In this document: in pieces, positions 29,652-39,243 of the stretch
How positions within the stretch are numbered: position 1 is the stretch's first letter
Layout of the letters: the number at the start of each line of letters is the position of its first letter
From: Pirellulaceae bacterium
GTDB taxonomy: Bacteria > Planctomycetota > Planctomycetia > Pirellulales > Pirellulaceae
Direction of reading: 5' to 3'
Length of the DNA: 64,000 bases
Assembly (NCBI GenBank): GCA_026004795.1
Contig: BPJV01000007.1
Location: 1 to 64,000, forward strand
Translations under genes and position numbers: made by a program
Notes under the pieces: generated by a model
Told to the model about the DNA's origin: nothing
Seen by the model: the letters and a program-made list of their open reading frames with translations, nothing else
Databases searched by the model: none

Positions 29652-30301
29652 GATCCGGCTCGCTTATGTAACGTGAATGGCACGAAAATGCCGCAGCCCA
29701 TGTGGTGGCGGCCACCGAGGCCGTGGGATTGGAGGCGAAGCGATTGGGCGTCATCGAGACGATCGATGATCACTTCGTAACCAACGATCTCGCGACGGTG
29801 GATCCGCAAGGTACGTCGCTTGCCGATTTCGACCGCCGCTGGTGGCACGGCAATGTCGATCTGTTCCAATTGCCGCTGCACCGCCTCAGCAAATCGCTCC
29901 GGCGTCACCGCTTCCGGTTTGGACAAACCCGTGATCTTGATCACCACCAGGCGACTCCGCAGGCGACTCGATGGCGTCAAAACGCGGACTTGCGGCACGC
30001 CGATACGAATCGATGCACCGGACAGGTCGATCCTCGCGCCAGCCAGGGGAATCAACTTCGGAATCTGCTCAGCCGCCGCGCGGATCACCAGGCTGCTGCG
30101 GTCTGTCAAACGGATCCGCCGCCCGCCGACTTGGTAGCCGTGGATCGGGCGGATAGCGATCCCGTTGTCGCGGTGGACCGAGGGCAGGATGCGCGACAAC
30201 GCGCCATAAAGGGCGTATCCATGGTCGCTGGGCAGCAAGTGGGTTGATCGGACTCGAAACCACAACTCCACTGGCGTGGTCGCAATCTTGGTATCCATCA
30301 T
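29648..30301 (-). CDS. cas6: Cas6 crRNA-processing endoribonuclease (MYXAN subtype)
   Basis: A 217-residue Cas6 that cuts the repeat in the precursor crRNA. The block LLPSDHGYALYGALSRILPS is characteristic of the Cmx6 family and includes the probable catalytic His. The C-terminal Gly-rich loop GLGGRHHMGCGIFVPF is the general Cas6 RNA-binding signature. Two ATGs in tandem (30301, 30298) offer alternative starts. It is the first gene of the operon and overlaps cas3 by four bases. The UUCG-capped stem in the repeat is the expected substrate. Confidence 0.93.
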   Translation of the reverse strand: MMDTKIATTPVELWFRVRSTHLLPSDHGYALYGALSRILPSVHRDNGIAIRPIHGYQVGGRRIRLTDRSSLVIRAAAEQIPKLIPLAGARIDLSGASIRIGVPQVRVLTPSSRLRSRLVVIKITGLSKPEAVTPERFAEAVQRQLEQIDIAVPPAAVEIGKRRTLRIHRREIVGYEVIIDRLDDAQSLRLQSHGLGGRHHMGCGIFVPFTLHKRAGS

Positions 30302-30809
30302 CTTCGCCTGGACTCGATTCCACCCTGTTTCCCGGCCGATGGGAACCAGGAACGCAAAACAGAAACTCTTGGTTCGGCCGATGCGGCCATTTTACCGAGA
30401 TCCTCACCCCGCGAAGACCGAGGCAGCCGGGCTTCCCACTTCATAACCATGCCCGATCAGTCCAGCCCCACGCCCGATGCGATTGTCCGGCAATCGTGTG
30501 GAAGGAGCTGGAAGACCGACGTCGAACGCATGGGCGGGAAGACGGGGATGGAGGATCCGCGTTTCGTCGTGCCGCACTAGGGCGAAAAGCTTTCGCTGAT
30601 TACACGCACCAGCAATCGCTAGATGATGTTCCTGGTCAATATGTTCAGCAAAATGAACACGACGCCACGCTCGACTGCCGCATTGCCGAGCTGCACAAAT
30701 GCAGTTCGCTGTTCCCCGGCGATGCCGGCCAGGGCATCCCAAAGTCCATTAGGGCGTATACGGCCTATAATGCCGGCCACACAACCAATGCAGCCCGGAG
30801 GCCACCTGA
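30302..30809. other. 508-bp region upstream of cas6, no convincing gene
   Basis: The cas operon promoter should lie here. On the minus strand, TAAAAT at 30394-30389 is the best -10-like box, about 90 bp before the cas6 start, with no good -35. An imperfect dyad of CGGCCGA and TCGGCCG arms surrounds 30340-30382. On the plus strand, TATAAT at 30766-30771, 38 bp before the four-helix pseudogene, is a good -10 box. Reading frames in between look non-coding. Confidence 0.35.
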
Positions 30810-31371
30810 ATGACTGACAAGTTCATCCCGGCGCACGGCGGCTATGAAAACCTGTTGTCGTATCGCAAGACTCTGATCGTGTACGACGCGACGGTACGGT
30901 TTGGCAAACGTTTTTTGGATCCGCGGGATCGGACGGTGGATAAAATGGTTCAGGCGGCGCGGTCGGGCAAACAGAACATTGTCGATGGGAGGATGGCATC
31001 GGGAACGTCGAAAGAAAGGGAATTCAAATTGACCAACGGCGCTCGCGCCAGTCTGGAAGAGTTGTTGGAGGATTGTCGCGATTTCCTGCGCACCCGCGAC
31101 CTGCGACTCTAGGAAAGGAATTCCGATGAGGCGATGGACTTCCGCAAGCTGGGTTCGCGTCGCGACGAGTCGTTCGCAACCCGGGCGCGAATTCATCGAG
31201 ACTCGACCGGCCGAAGTCGTGGCCAACATAATCGCTTGCCTGATCCACCAGGCGAATTATCTGCTGGACCAGCAGGTTCGCCGCATGGAACAAACTCTCC
31301 TACAGGAAGGCGGTAGACGCGAGCGGATGCCCCGCGCCCGCCTGCAAACGCGATCTCAAAAAATCCCATGA
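30810..31371 (+). pseudogene. Decayed four-helix-bundle (S23-like) protein gene
   Basis: The first 100 codons (MTDKFIPAHGGYENLLSYRK onward) match the four-helix-bundle suffix family found in many planctomycete genomes, including VDKMVQAARSGKQNIVDG and ARASLEELLEDCRDFLRTRD. A TAG at 31110-31112 stops the frame. The same frame then continues with DEAMDFRKLGSRRDESF, and an extra base near 31183 shifts it; the second frame restores FIETRPAEVVANIIACLIHQ and ANYLLDQQVRRMEQ to a stop at 31371. So there is one nonsense change and one +1 insertion. A good TATAAT lies 38 bp upstream. Confidence 0.85.
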
Positions 31372-31638
31372 AGCGACCACCGGCGATGAAACAGCAGATC
31401 AGCGAGAATGGCAACCGATACAGTCGCAGCTCACGACACCTTGTTTGCAGCCCCGATTCTCGCGCGATTTTTTGTTTAACCGCCATCCGCACGCGCGGGC
31501 AGTCGGTCGAGCGTTTTCTAGTGTCGAACGGCGGAACAAAGTGCCGGCGCGTTGGGAGGGGCGGCAGCTCAGACGACTTGGGCGGGGTGATGGATGAGAT
31601 CGTTGAAAGCCAGTCATGAGTAGACCAGAAGGTTCATC

Positions 31639-31663
31639 ACGCGGAGGCGCAGAGACGCGGAGG
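31639..31663 (+). repeat. Left arm of imperfect inverted repeat around GxxExxY pseudogene
   Basis: A 25-bp purine-rich arm with GGAGGCGCAGAGACGCGGAG. It matches the reverse complement of 32094-32118 at 21 of 25 positions, all four differences being G/A. Such 'cgcagagacgcgg' arms recur around GxxExxY genes in many genomes, as I recall. Confidence 0.6.
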
Positions 31664-32093
31664 GGAGATTGGGATCGGATTACCGGGGCGGTGATTGATG
31701 AGGCGATCAAGCTGCACCGGGATCTGGGACCGAGGTGGCTGGAATCGGTGTTTGAAGCGATCCTCGAGAAGATGTAGATCCAACGGGGCGTTTCAGTCGA
31801 ACGGCAGAAGCGGGTGGTGTTTGAATATGCGGGAACGCAGTTTGAAAAAGGGCTGCGCGTCGATTTGCTGGTCGAAGGTGTCGTCGTTGAACTGAGTGTC
31901 GTCGTTGAACTGAAATCGGTGGAAACGTTGGCGGCGGTCCACGGCAAACAAGTGCTCACTTATCTGAAGCGGATGAATCTGCCTGTCGGGCTATCGATCA
32001 ACTTCTGATCCACTTCGACGGGGCAACGCTCAAGGATGGTCTTCAGCGCATCGTCAACCGGTTCCCCACTGGCGATTCGGCGCTCCAGATCAA

Positions 32094-32118
32094 CCTCCGC
32101 GCCTCCGCGTCTTCGCGT
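32094..32118 (-). repeat. Right arm of imperfect inverted repeat around GxxExxY pseudogene
   Basis: The partner of 31639-31663; it includes CCTCCGCGTCTTCGCG on the plus strand. A shorter related string (CCTCCGCGTCTTCGGG) appears at about 36697-36712, near the end of the GGDEF gene. Confidence 0.6.
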
Positions 32119-32142
32119 GCCCCATCTTGGGAGGGCACCCCA

Positions 32143-32513
32143 TGATCTATGATTTGATCCCCTATCCCGAATACCGGGACTCCGGCGACGATGGGGGGCG
32201 AGCAAGGGATTGGGCACTGGGCAAACTTCGCATCAAAAACGGCTTGCCAACGGGGAAGGAAGCCTATAAACTTCGGGGCTTGTAGCATGAATGGCATATC
32301 GGACATGCCTACCAGTGGCCCATATTCTGCAGTCACGCGGTGAGGCAAGTCCCATTGCCGCCGCTGGGAGTTACTTGATGATGCGGCAATCGTGGCAGTT
32401 CGGCGATGCCGATGTCGTCCAGGTAGACGGCACGGCGACGAATCACGATCGACGATACCCAACAGAATTGCACTAACTTACACGCGACGATCAGTCGGAA
32501 ACAGCAGCGAGCC
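32143..32513. other. 371-bp region upstream of rplM
   Basis: It should hold the promoter of the ribosomal protein pair. No clear promoter boxes, leader hairpin or gene were recognised. Confidence 0.35.
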
Positions 32514-32963
32514 ATGACCTTACGACAAAAAACAACAGTGGTGAAGCCAGGCCAGGTTCCGAAGAAATGGTTTCATGTCGATGCCGACGGCCAAGTCTTG
32601 GGGCGTCTGGCGAGCGATATTGCGATGATCCTGATGGGCAAGCATCAGCCAACCTACACTCCCCACGTTGATACCGGCGACTATGTTGTGGTAACCAACG
32701 CGGAAAAAGTGGTCATGACGGGACGCAAGCTCGAGCATCGGCATTACACCTGGTATACCGGTTATCCCGGGCAGAAGATGGAGAGTTATGGCGACCGGTT
32801 AGCGAGGAAACCAGAAGACCTGATCTATCACGCGGTTCGCCGGATGTTGCCGAAGAACAAGCTCGGCCGTCATATGCTGGAGAAATTGAAAATCTATGCA
32901 GGCCCTGAGCATCCGCATCAAGCCCAGATGCCAGAGCCGCTGGAGATTGGCAAGCGCGTCTAG
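32514..32963 (+). CDS. rplM: Ribosomal protein uL13
   Basis: A 149-residue large-subunit protein, normal length. Family blocks are KKWFHVDADGQVLGRLAS, LMGKHQPTYTPHVDTGDYVV, HRHYTWYTGYPGQ and the C-terminal AVRRMLPKNKLGRHMLEKLK IYAGPEHPH region (split here only for length). It is followed after 118 bp by rpsI, the conserved uL13-uS9 pair. Confidence 0.97.
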   Translation: MTLRQKTTVVKPGQVPKKWFHVDADGQVLGRLASDIAMILMGKHQPTYTPHVDTGDYVVVTNAEKVVMTGRKLEHRHYTWYTGYPGQKMESYGDRLARKPEDLIYHAVRRMLPKNKLGRHMLEKLKIYAGPEHPHQAQMPEPLEIGKRV

Positions 32964-33081
32964 TCGGGGGCGATTGGCAGGTGCTCTTTCTGCCCGCTGC
33001 CCTTTGTGCCGCCCTAACCGTCTCGTTTCGCAGCTCAATTGTTAACTAGAAGTCGATAACTGTCGCGGAAATTGGTACTCC

Positions 33082-33495
33082 ATGGTTACGATCAAGAAAG
33101 ACAAGATCAACGGTGATTCCTTGGGGACTGGGCGTCGAAAGACGTCGGTTGCTCGCGTGCGCGTCCGTTCGGGATCGGGCAACATTACCATCAATGGCCG
33201 TCCCCTGGAGCAGTTCTTTCCCACGCTGAAACACCAGGTGTTGGTCCGCGAGACGCTTGATCGCGTGCAAGCCGGTGCGAGTGTGGACGTGATCGCGCGG
33301 GTTTCTGGCGGCGGGCTGACCGGTCAGGCAGGGGCTATTCGAATGGCTTTGGCACGGGCGCTGGTTAGCTTCAACGAGGATTTCTTTCAGCCTTTGCGTG
33401 ACGACGGCTTCTTAACGCGAGATTCTCGAATGAAGGAGCGCAAGAAGTTCGGACTTCATGGTGCTCGTCGAGGTACGCAGTTCAGCAAACGCTAG
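33082..33495 (+). CDS. rpsI: Ribosomal protein uS9
   Basis: A 137-residue small-subunit protein. LGTGRRKTSVARVRVRSGSG at the start and the basic C-terminal tail KERKKFGLHGARRGTQFSKR, which reaches toward the P-site tRNA, are intact. It is the partner of rplM. An almost perfect GCGGAC/GTCCGC dyad at about 33520-33532 lies after the stop codon but has no T-run. Confidence 0.97.
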   Translation: MVTIKKDKINGDSLGTGRRKTSVARVRVRSGSGNITINGRPLEQFFPTLKHQVLVRETLDRVQAGASVDVIARVSGGGLTGQAGAIRMALARALVSFNEDFFQPLRDDGFLTRDSRMKERKKFGLHGARRGTQFSKR

Positions 33496-34530
33496 ACTGG
33501 GAGTAAACTGGCCGTTACGCGGACGGTCCGCTTCGGCGCAGGCGATCGCAGCACGGGTAGTGAACCGATGTTCATGCGCCGGCTGATCGCCCTCGGGCGG
33601 TTCCCCCTCCAAGGGATTGGCAAGCTGTTGCGTGCGTCGCTCGAGCCAGGGAACTTTGCACGCGATCTATACACCGCCGAACCTCGCTTTGTATCTGGAG
33701 GCGAGGTTGGACGCCCTTGACGAGGAATGCCACTTTTCGGCAGTGTGAGTCGTCTGGTGAGCGTCAACGCATCGGCAAGATGACTAGCCATGGCGAGAAG
33801 CTATCGTCGCCGCAGCGTTGCGATTTTGCGGGGGCGGTTCGGTAGTGATCGATCGCCCGTGGTGCGCGATATCTCACACGCCGGGCTTCTACCGTAAGCC
33901 AGCTGATTATCACCTTCATCAGCACACTTATCGTCAGTTTCACCCCGGCAGCATGTATGGGGGAACGCAGTGCATGCACTTGGGGGGGGTGTAGCGATTC
34001 CAGGGGCAGAACGTCAAGCAGATTAGGCTCAAAAGCCTCTTTCTTTGATTTGACAGCGTAGCCCCGCAGGCTAGTTTTGAAGCAAACATTCGTGCTTCAA
34101 TTCGCTGTGGTTCCCCAGTCCAGTGCCCTTCTGACCTAGATGCCAGTTGAGCGTGGAGGAACGGAGGGACTGCCATAGAGATTGATCGGCAGCGGCGGCG
34201 CAGCTTTTAACGGCATGTCGTCGTACCTATGGCATGGGACTAGACGCCCGGCAGCGTACACTGCCAGTCCATGGCGGGAAGCGATTCACCTACGGACACG
34301 TCCGACGTCCGTCCGTGACGCGACGGTAGCCTTTACCGAGCCGCGACAAGGTCATGGTGATTCACCTCCAATGGGGTAGGTCTAGCGAAGCTAAGGTGCG
34401 AATGGATAGGTAGGAGCATCGATGATCGAAGCAATGCTAGTATCGTCTTCTCTTCTCGATGCGCTCAAGGACGAGGCTGTTTGCCCCAGCAGTATATATC
34501 CACGCCCGATTCCGATTGATTGGTAAGTGC
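33496..34530. other. 1.0-kb region without a convincing gene
   Basis: Reading frames on both strands are short and overlapping, and none resembles a known family. The region has several short homopolymer and purine tracts (for example a G8 run at 33983-33990) and may hold decayed sequence. No tRNA-like cloverleaf was recognised. Confidence 0.35.
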
Positions 34531-36615
34531 ATGTCCCCACTTGAGATCAAGGTTTTGCTGCGACGGACGCCCGGTTTTCTTAAGGTAGGATTGTTGGTCA
34601 GCTCGATCGTCGCTGCCAGTGATGCCGTGGGAGTATTCTCTCCGCTGGAACGGCATTGCCGTCGCCTGCTACCGTTTTACGAACCTCCGGCCTACCCTCT
34701 GGCGATCGTCGATCTGCCTCGTCCCGCCCCAGGTTCGCCCTCCGATGGTACCCAAGGTGGCTCATGGACCGATCGTCAGTCGCTCGCGACAAGTCTCCGA
34801 GCGGTGGCAGCATGTAGTCCGGCACGTATCTATCTGGACGTCAACTTGCACGAGGAACATGGTGGGGCATTGGACGAAGCCTTGGAGTCTGCCTTGGCAG
34901 CTCTACCTCAAGCAAGCGTCGCCTTACCGATCCTACCTGATGATCAGCAAGGCAAAGGCTTTTCCACGGATGATCCACAAAGTGCCTCGGGGCAAGCGAC
35001 GAATCGGTTTCTCCGGCACGCGACGCCAGTCGATGCCACCTTACGGGTTTCTCGCCGCACGGGGCGAACGGTGGTTGGAGGTTCGCCGTCCGGTGGTGCG
35101 GAATCCCCGGTCAACGTCGCGCGGTGGCTGATCCAAGGCCCCGCTGCCACGCCGGGCATGACGGAGATTGACTTTCACGTGGAGTGCCAGCCCATCCCGC
35201 ACCTTGAAGTGGCTGAGTTGTTGACCGTTCCCGATAAGCGACGCCAGATTACTGGAAAGGCCGTCATTCTGGGTTGGAATGAAGCGAGGGTAGCTGGCCC
35301 TTATTCGCCCTCCGCAAGTGCCTTGGCAGGGCGGACCGAGTTGCTCGCATTAGCGGCGCAAACCGTTGCTGATCGGTCGCTTACGTCGTCCGTCGCCTGG
35401 TGGAAATCGGCGATCATGCAGTTTGTCCTAGCAACCAGTTTTGCTTTGGTGGCTATTAAATGCTCGAAGAGATGGATAGCAATGCTGTGCATCGGCACGC
35501 TGGGAGCGTGGGGCATCCTAGCGGTAGTCGGGTACGGCCACGGGCTGCGTATACCGCTGCTGGCGCCGATGATGGCGCTTGCGTTGGGAGCAATTGGTGG
35601 TGGTGTTCAGGCAAATCCCACCTGGCAGCGTTGGAGGAGGGCGCTGATGGATCTGTATCACCACGTCGATCCGAGGTTGATCCGGTTGTTCGATGCTCAT
35701 GCCGATGCGATCATTGCCTGCACCGAGGAAGGACGAGTGGTAGCGGTCAATCGAGCGGCCAATGAACTTTTCAGCGGCGGGGATACGGACCTCGCGGGGC
35801 GTGACCTTTCTTTGTTGCTCCCGAATGCGGCAGCGGAAGTCCTGTTGGGGTTGCAACGACGCCAGGTGGGTAGGCTGGCCGATGTGGTTGTTGATGCCGC
35901 AGGGGAGCACCGCCATGTTGATGTGGTGTTCAGCATGGTTCCCCATGGCAACTCGTGGTTCGGCTATCTGGTCATACGCGATGTCAGCGAGTTCGTGGAA
36001 CGCGAGCAACACTTGAAAAAACTAGCGGCGTATGACCCACTGACTGGTGTGCTCAATCGTCAGTACCTCGAGCAACGGTATCGTGCCACGCTGAGTGAGG
36101 CGTCGCGTCGGCAGCAAACCTTTGCGGTCTTCCTGATCGATCTCGATCACTTGAAGCAGATCAATGACCATTTCGGTCATCAGGCCGGGGATCAGGCCCT
36201 TCGATGGATTGCGCAAAGCCTGCAGTCGTGCATGCGCAAGAGCGATACAGTGGCCCGTTTTGGAGGTGATGAATTCGTCATCGTCACTTCTCCCGGCGTC
36301 GGCAAACAGGAAGCCACGTTCATTCAGCGGCGAATCCAGCAGCAAATCGACAGCTTGGACGAGCGCTATCGATTTCCCATCGTGCTCCGAGCGAGCGTCG
36401 GTTTTGCCGTCTACCCGGACGACGGGCGGGATTTCACCTCGCTACTGCACTGGGCCGACAAGCAAATGTATGGGGAGAAGGCACGCAACCGGTTCGTGGG
36501 CATTCCCCTCTCGGAAACTCCCCACGCCACCACGACGAATGATCCTCAGGGCGTTCCGGGGCGCACGCTTCCTGGGAACTTGACGGGCGAGATGGACGCA
36601 GCCTCGACCGGCTAA
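34531..36615 (+). CDS. CHASE2-PAS-GGDEF diguanylate cyclase
   Basis: A 694-residue membrane enzyme predicted to make cyclic-di-GMP. An N-terminal membrane segment (FLKVGLLVSSIVAASDAVG) precedes a CHASE2 sensor domain (ending EIDFHVECQPIPHLEVAEL, then ITGKAVILGWNEARVAG). Three membrane helices follow at about residues 290-370, then a PAS domain (LFDAHADAIIACTEEGRVVA) and GGDEF. The signature GGDEF starts near residue 578, and the inhibitory site RKSD lies five residues before it, so product feedback is expected. No EAL domain follows. ATG at 34531 was preferred; an ATG at 34459 would add 24 residues without clear sense. Confidence 0.9.
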   Translation: MSPLEIKVLLRRTPGFLKVGLLVSSIVAASDAVGVFSPLERHCRRLLPFYEPPAYPLAIVDLPRPAPGSPSDGTQGGSWTDRQSLATSLRAVAACSPARIYLDVNLHEEHGGALDEALESALAALPQASVALPILPDDQQGKGFSTDDPQSASGQATNRFLRHATPVDATLRVSRRTGRTVVGGSPSGGAESPVNVARWLIQGPAATPGMTEIDFHVECQPIPHLEVAELLTVPDKRRQITGKAVILGWNEARVAGPYSPSASALAGRTELLALAAQTVADRSLTSSVAWWKSAIMQFVLATSFALVAIKCSKRWIAMLCIGTLGAWGILAVVGYGHGLRIPLLAPMMALALGAIGGGVQANPTWQRWRRALMDLYHHVDPRLIRLFDAHADAIIACTEEGRVVAVNRAANELFSGGDTDLAGRDLSLLLPNAAAEVLLGLQRRQVGRLADVVVDAAGEHRHVDVVFSMVPHGNSWFGYLVIRDVSEFVEREQHLKKLAAYDPLTGVLNRQYLEQRYRATLSEASRRQQTFAVFLIDLDHLKQINDHFGHQAGDQALRWIAQSLQSCMRKSDTVARFGGDEFVIVTSPGVGKQEATFIQRRIQQQIDSLDERYRFPIVLRASVGFAVYPDDGRDFTSLLHWADKQMYGEKARNRFVGIPLSETPHATTTNDPQGVPGRTLPGNLTGEMDAASTG

Positions 36616-36897
36616 GCGCCGCGTCGGCAACAATTCGTGCATTCTACTGTTCTGCGGCTACGGATCGGCCTCGCATTCACCACCCCGCGGTGCTGCCCCT
36701 CCGCGTCTTCGGGAGCATGCCACGGCGCGGTGCGTGGCCTCGTTGACTCTGGGCATGGTATACTGTGGAATTGATCAGGAAAGGTGCTTCCTACCCGACT
36801 CCCCTTCGGCGCTGCGTTTTCCTATCATCTCGCCACAGCGACCGCCTTGCGCAGCGTCATGTCTTTCCATGGTTCCACTTGCATCAGGTGAGCACAG

Positions 36898-39243
36898 ATG
36901 CCAGTAGCAAAGAATTGCCCGCCGACGAAGACACTTGTCAACCCCCGCGGCTCAGCGCCCCATCGACGGTCGACGACTGCCATAGCCGTCACGTGCATGG
37001 CCATCTGCTGGGCCTTGCCACCTTCATGGGCTACCGAGGACGTTCACTTGTTGGTGGAAGCTGAGAGTTTCGAGGATCCTGGCGGATGGGTGCTGGACAC
37101 GCAGTTCATCAACACGATGGGGTCCCCGTATTTGCTAGCTCATGGGCTTGGTCGTCCTGTCGCCGATGCGACGACGGTGGTCGAGTTTCCCGAGGTTGGG
37201 GACTACTACGTCTTTGTGCGCACCAAGGATTGGGTGGCCCAGTGGAAGGCGCCAGGACAGCCGGGGAGGTTTCAGGTTTTAATTGATGGTAGACCGATCG
37301 CCGAGACGTTTGGTACTCGGGGAGCGGACTGGTTTTGGCATCCGGGCGGAAAAGTAACCATTACCGAACGACGAGTCCGCTTGGCGCTTCATGATCTCAC
37401 CGGTTTCGACGGCCGGTGCGATGCCATTTACTTCAGCAAGTCTGGTGAGCCGCCGCCGGACTCCAATGCCATTTTGTCGCCGTGGCGCAAGCGTTTGCTC
37501 AACTTGCCGGAGGCCCCCCAGGTTCTCGATGGTTATCACTTGGTGGTCATCGGCGGCGGATATGCTGGCATCGGGGCAGCACTCTCGGCGGCACGCATGG
37601 GATGCAAGGTCGCTCTCGTGCAGAACCGTCCCGTGTTGGGTGGCAATGGTTCGAGCGAAGTGCGCGTATGGTCTCAGGGATTGATTCGGCGAGGCAAGTA
37701 CCCGCGCATCGGGGAAATCGTGGAAGAGTTTTGCGACCACGCGACGAAATCGCCCGGACGTTACGAAGAATTTGAAGATGCGAAGAAAGAGTTCATAGTT
37801 CGCGCGGAGTCGAATATCGATTTGTTCTTGAACCATCACGCTTATCGCGTGGATACCGAGGGAGCACGTATCACCGGCGTCTACGCCTTCGACACGCGCA
37901 CCGGCGAGGAGAAGCGTTTTGTTGGAGAACTTTATGCAGACTGCACCGGCCACGGCACCATCGGGTATCTGGCCGGAGCGGATTGGGAGATGACCCCCAA
38001 GGGGCGTATGGGAATGAGCAACATGTGGGCGTGGGCGGAGGCGGACGAGCCGGTTGCGTTTCCCGAAACACCTTGGGCGCTCGATCTGACCATGGACGAC
38101 TTCCCCTATCCTCGTGATCACCATGGCCAGTGGTTCTGGGAGAGCGGGTTCGACAAGGATCCCATCACCGAGGCAGAAAGCATTCGCGACTGGAATCTGC
38201 GAGCCGTGTTCGGTGCGTGGAATGCGATGAAGAACAAAGACGGTGCCGCCGAGCATCGGCATGCCTATCTGACGTGGGTTGCCTATATCGGCGGCCCTCG
38301 TGAATCGCGCCGATTGATGGGAGATATCATTCTCACGCAAGACGATATCGTGCAGAAGGTCGACTACCCTGATGGTTGCGTTCCCAGCACTTGGTCGATC
38401 GATCTCCACGAGCCGAAGCAACAATATGCAAAAAAGTTTCCCGACAACCCGTTTATTTCCATCGCCGTCCACGATCGGCGGGTCGACCGCAATTACGGAT
38501 ATCCCGTGCCCTACCGGTGCTTTTACTCGCGTAACATCGAGAATCTCTTTATGGCTGGGCGGTGCATCAGCGTCACCCACGAAGCGTTGGGGACGACGCG
38601 AGTCATGAAAACCTGCGGCATGATGGGCGAGGTGGTGGGCCGCGCCGCCAGTATCTGCGTTCTCCACGACTGCTCACCACGCGATGTCTATCAGCGATAT
38701 TGGCCAGAGATGGATCGGCTGCTGCAATTGCCTGGCAAAGCTCGCCGACCGACGGTGCACGATCCCATTGTCATTCCCGACGACGCCCTCCCGTTGGCAG
38801 GCCCTTACGGCCTGCCGACCGGAACGCCATCGGCAACGCTTCCGGGAGTTGTGATTGACGATCGACAGGCCGTAAAGAAGGGCCCATGGACCGCAGGAGA
38901 CGGCCTGAAAGGGTACATCGATTATGGCTACCTCTACGCCTCGGCCGACTCCGGTGCATCCATTGTGTTTCAGGCGCAAGCGCCGGAAGCGGGAGCCTAT
39001 GTCGTACGATTAGCCTACGGCGCTCATCCCAATCGGGGAACTCGAGTACCCGTTGTTATCGAGTCGCCCGGGCAGACCATGGAAACGGCTGTCGATATGA
39101 CGAAGCCACCGCCGGATAGCGGCTGGATCGAAATCGGCCGTATTGATGCCAATATCGGCGATCCGTTGCGAGTAACCATTGGCACGGAGCGGGCCGGTGG
39201 GATTACCCATGCCGATGCGGTGCAATGGTTGCCAGCCAACTGA
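36898..39243 (+). CDS. Secreted FAD-dependent oxidoreductase with CBM-like flanking domains
   Basis: A 781-residue exported flavoprotein. A hydrophobic signal (TTAIAVTCMAICWALPPSWA) ends near residue 45, after a long N-region. Residues 50-180 form a beta-rich carbohydrate-binding-like domain. The FAD domain begins at VVIGGGYAGIGAALSAARMG with GGNGSSEVRVWSQG, of the FAD_oxidored (PF12831) family, and ends with the dinucleotide-fold motif NLFMAGRCISVTHEALG. The C-terminal 120 residues (GAYVVRLAYGAHPNRGTRVP) resemble a golvesin-type domain. AGGTGA lies before ATG 36898. Its stop overlaps the next gene by 19 bp, whose product carries covalent flavins and iron-sulfur clusters, so electron transfer between them is likely. 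The substrate is unknown, possibly a glycan or plant-polymer fragment. Confidence 0.85.
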   Translation: MPVAKNCPPTKTLVNPRGSAPHRRSTTAIAVTCMAICWALPPSWATEDVHLLVEAESFEDPGGWVLDTQFINTMGSPYLLAHGLGRPVADATTVVEFPEVGDYYVFVRTKDWVAQWKAPGQPGRFQVLIDGRPIAETFGTRGADWFWHPGGKVTITERRVRLALHDLTGFDGRCDAIYFSKSGEPPPDSNAILSPWRKRLLNLPEAPQVLDGYHLVVIGGGYAGIGAALSAARMGCKVALVQNRPVLGGNGSSEVRVWSQGLIRRGKYPRIGEIVEEFCDHATKSPGRYEEFEDAKKEFIVRAESNIDLFLNHHAYRVDTEGARITGVYAFDTRTGEEKRFVGELYADCTGHGTIGYLAGADWEMTPKGRMGMSNMWAWAEADEPVAFPETPWALDLTMDDFPYPRDHHGQWFWESGFDKDPITEAESIRDWNLRAVFGAWNAMKNKDGAAEHRHAYLTWVAYIGGPRESRRLMGDIILTQDDIVQKVDYPDGCVPSTWSIDLHEPKQQYAKKFPDNPFISIAVHDRRVDRNYGYPVPYRCFYSRNIENLFMAGRCISVTHEALGTTRVMKTCGMMGEVVGRAASICVLHDCSPRDVYQRYWPEMDRLLQLPGKARRPTVHDPIVIPDDALPLAGPYGLPTGTPSATLPGVVIDDRQAVKKGPWTAGDGLKGYIDYGYLYASADSGASIVFQAQAPEAGAYVVRLAYGAHPNRGTRVPVVIESPGQTMETAVDMTKPPPDSGWIEIGRIDANIGDPLRVTIGTERAGGITHADAVQWLPAN

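Larger units (their letters stand above)
31616..32142 (+). pseudogene. Decayed GxxExxY-family protein gene
   Basis: The frame from ATG 31616 gives ITGAVIDEAIKLHRDLGPRW and LESVFEAI, the GxxExxY hallmark region (here the Gly is Arg), then a TAG at 31775. In the same frame it continues VERQKRVVFEYAGTQFEKGL, RVDLLVEGVVVEL and VHGKQVLTYLKRMNLPVGL, with a perfect 18-bp tandem duplication (31878-31895, 31896-31913) that repeats VVVELS. It stops at 32008, but a shifted frame carries the usual C-terminus (FDGATLKDGLQRIVN). Ends are flanked by an imperfect inverted repeat (31639-31663 and 32094-32118). Confidence 0.82.

Noticed and set aside
30404-30742. 112-codon minus-strand frame upstream of cas6, considered as a DevI-like peptide
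   Set aside because: Too long and unlike DevI (about 40 residues), low-complexity, and no ribosome-binding site.
33764-33979. 71-codon minus-strand frame with a hydrophobic stretch after rpsI
   Set aside because: No start signal or family likeness; its region is probably non-coding.
37279-38667. 462-codon minus-strand frame
   Set aside because: Antisense to the FAD oxidoreductase gene, explained by codon structure of the real gene.
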